A stretch of DNA of 6,396 nucleotides. Source: Treponema sp. GTDB lineage: Bacteria > Spirochaetota > Spirochaetia > Treponematales > Breznakiellaceae. Positions 5,968 to 6,396 of this stretch are shown piece by piece. The stretch is taken from positions 1 through 6,396 of the forward strand of contig JAITAW010000272.1 in NCBI GenBank assembly GCA_031283905.1. The letters are read 5' to 3'. The notes beneath the pieces are model-generated. The model ran no database searches and was not told the DNA's origin. It saw nothing but the letters and a program-made list of their open reading frames with translations. A program made the position numbers and the translations under genes. Numbering within the stretch: the first letter of the stretch is position 1; every line of letters starts with the position of its first letter.

Positions 5968-6396
5968 TGAAGCCAAACCGGAAGATTAAATTTCGGTGGT
6001 GATCTAGAAAGTATGATAAAGGGATAACGACAACAGGGGCACAAAGAAATACTATGAAATCATGTTAACAACCATAGACATCAAATGCACCCATTACCAG
6101 AACTCTAACATAACCGGAAACGGAAAAAAGCAAGGGGAAACAAAATTACCTCCGCAAAGATTGCGGCCGCCAATTCAAAAGCGGCCGTGAACGCACTTAC
6201 AACGGAACGCTTTCACGGGTTAAAAACATGATAAAAATCATGCCGGTCAGGGGAACGGGCATACGGGACATCGTGATAATACTCGAAATAAGCGTTACCG
6301 CGGTCTTAAAAGCGCTTACATCGACAAAATACAGGATAAAACCGAAACAAAGCCGCTATGACCGCCTTGGGACAGGCGAGTTTTGGACGTATGTAG
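5963..6396 (+). mobile_element. Decayed IS1-family insertion sequence (right part outside window)
   Basis: The region right of the operon promoter holds no intact gene. It contains the 5' portion of an IS1-type transposase reading frame (6062 onward). The sequence starting GGTAATGAAGCCAA at 5963 resembles the IS1 terminal repeat as I recall it (GGTGATGCTGCCAA, 11 of 14 positions), and TGATCTAG and GTATGAT at 6000-6017 recall the leader just inside the IS1 end. The distance from 5963 to the transposase start (99 bases) is longer than in IS1 itself, so the exact left boundary is uncertain. The right end and any target duplication are outside the window. Confidence 0.6.
6062..6396 (+). pseudogene. 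IS1-family transposase, frameshifted 5' fragment
   Basis: Translation from ATG 6062 gives an IS1-like zinc-ribbon start (IDIKCTHYQNSNITGNGKK), then the homology jumps to the +1 frame at about 6131-6135 and continues as GKQNYLRKDCGRQF and on to the window edge. The second part includes an RGTGIRDIVIILEIS helix-turn-helix segment and the KPKQSRYD...EFWTYV block that opens the catalytic domain. In the first frame a TGA stop follows at 6188-6190. Lesions: one frameshift equal to +1 or -2; zinc-ribbon Cys-2 changed to Tyr (6095-6097) and Cys-3 to Arg (6153-6155); and the Asp of the usual DEFWTYVG changed to Gly (6375-6377), probably the first residue of the DDE triad. The element therefore should not make an active enzyme. 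The catalytic core and 3' end lie outside the window. Confidence 0.8.

Noticed and set aside
6124..6130. A-AAA-AAG heptamer in the transposase frame, as a programmed -1 frameshift site like that of IS1
   Set aside because: The heptamer is correctly phased for -1 slippage, but the homology continues in the +1 frame, and a -1 shift leads to an unrelated reading frame that stops soon after. The frame change is better read as a mutation.

Overview
The window looks like chromosomal DNA from a spirochaete, most likely a Treponema-type organism. That placement rests on the overall character of the RlmN, phosphoglucomutase and cyclic-nucleotide-domain proteins and on roughly balanced base composition. 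It is an impression from protein character and not a database result.

Layout. The left edge (2-790, + strand) holds the 3' part of a radical-SAM rRNA/tRNA methyltransferase gene of the RlmN family. It converges, across a 65-base gap without a convincing terminator, on a block of five genes that all lie on the - strand and are read right to left. In transcription order they are: a metal-dependent amidohydrolase/deaminase (5884-4637), a protein with a degenerate cyclic-nucleotide-binding domain plus a TPR-like segment (4636-3959), a full-length Crp/Fnr-type regulator (3966-3325), an alpha-D-phosphohexomutase (3285-1516), and a DnaQ-like 3'-5' exonuclease (1515-856). Two junctions are back to back (TAA immediately followed by ATG), one is an 8-base overlap, and the largest gap is 39 bases with only a ribosome binding site in it. 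The block is therefore probably one operon with translational coupling.

A good sigma-70-like promoter (TTGACT, 17 bases, TACAAT) sits just ahead of the amidohydrolase gene. Upstream of it is a perfect 7-6-7 inverted repeat centred about 62 bases before the predicted transcription start, which is the spacing of a class I Crp activator site. Because the operon encodes a Crp-type protein, autoregulation is an attractive but untested idea.

The right end (about 5963-6396) is a decayed IS1-family insertion sequence running off the window. Its transposase N-terminus is recognisable but carries a frameshift, loss of two of four zinc-ribbon cysteines and loss of the aspartate in the conserved DEFW motif. 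Its left terminus overlaps the right arm of the inverted repeat, so the operator and insertion-sequence readings compete.

The genes are mostly familiar families. The points of interest are the grouping of a deaminase, a pair of cNMP-domain proteins, a sugar-phosphate mutase and an exonuclease in one coupled operon, the probable loss of ligand binding in the first cNMP protein, and an insertion in the exonuclease that contains a possible sliding-clamp-binding motif. I see no CRISPR array, tRNA, rRNA or clear new defence system.
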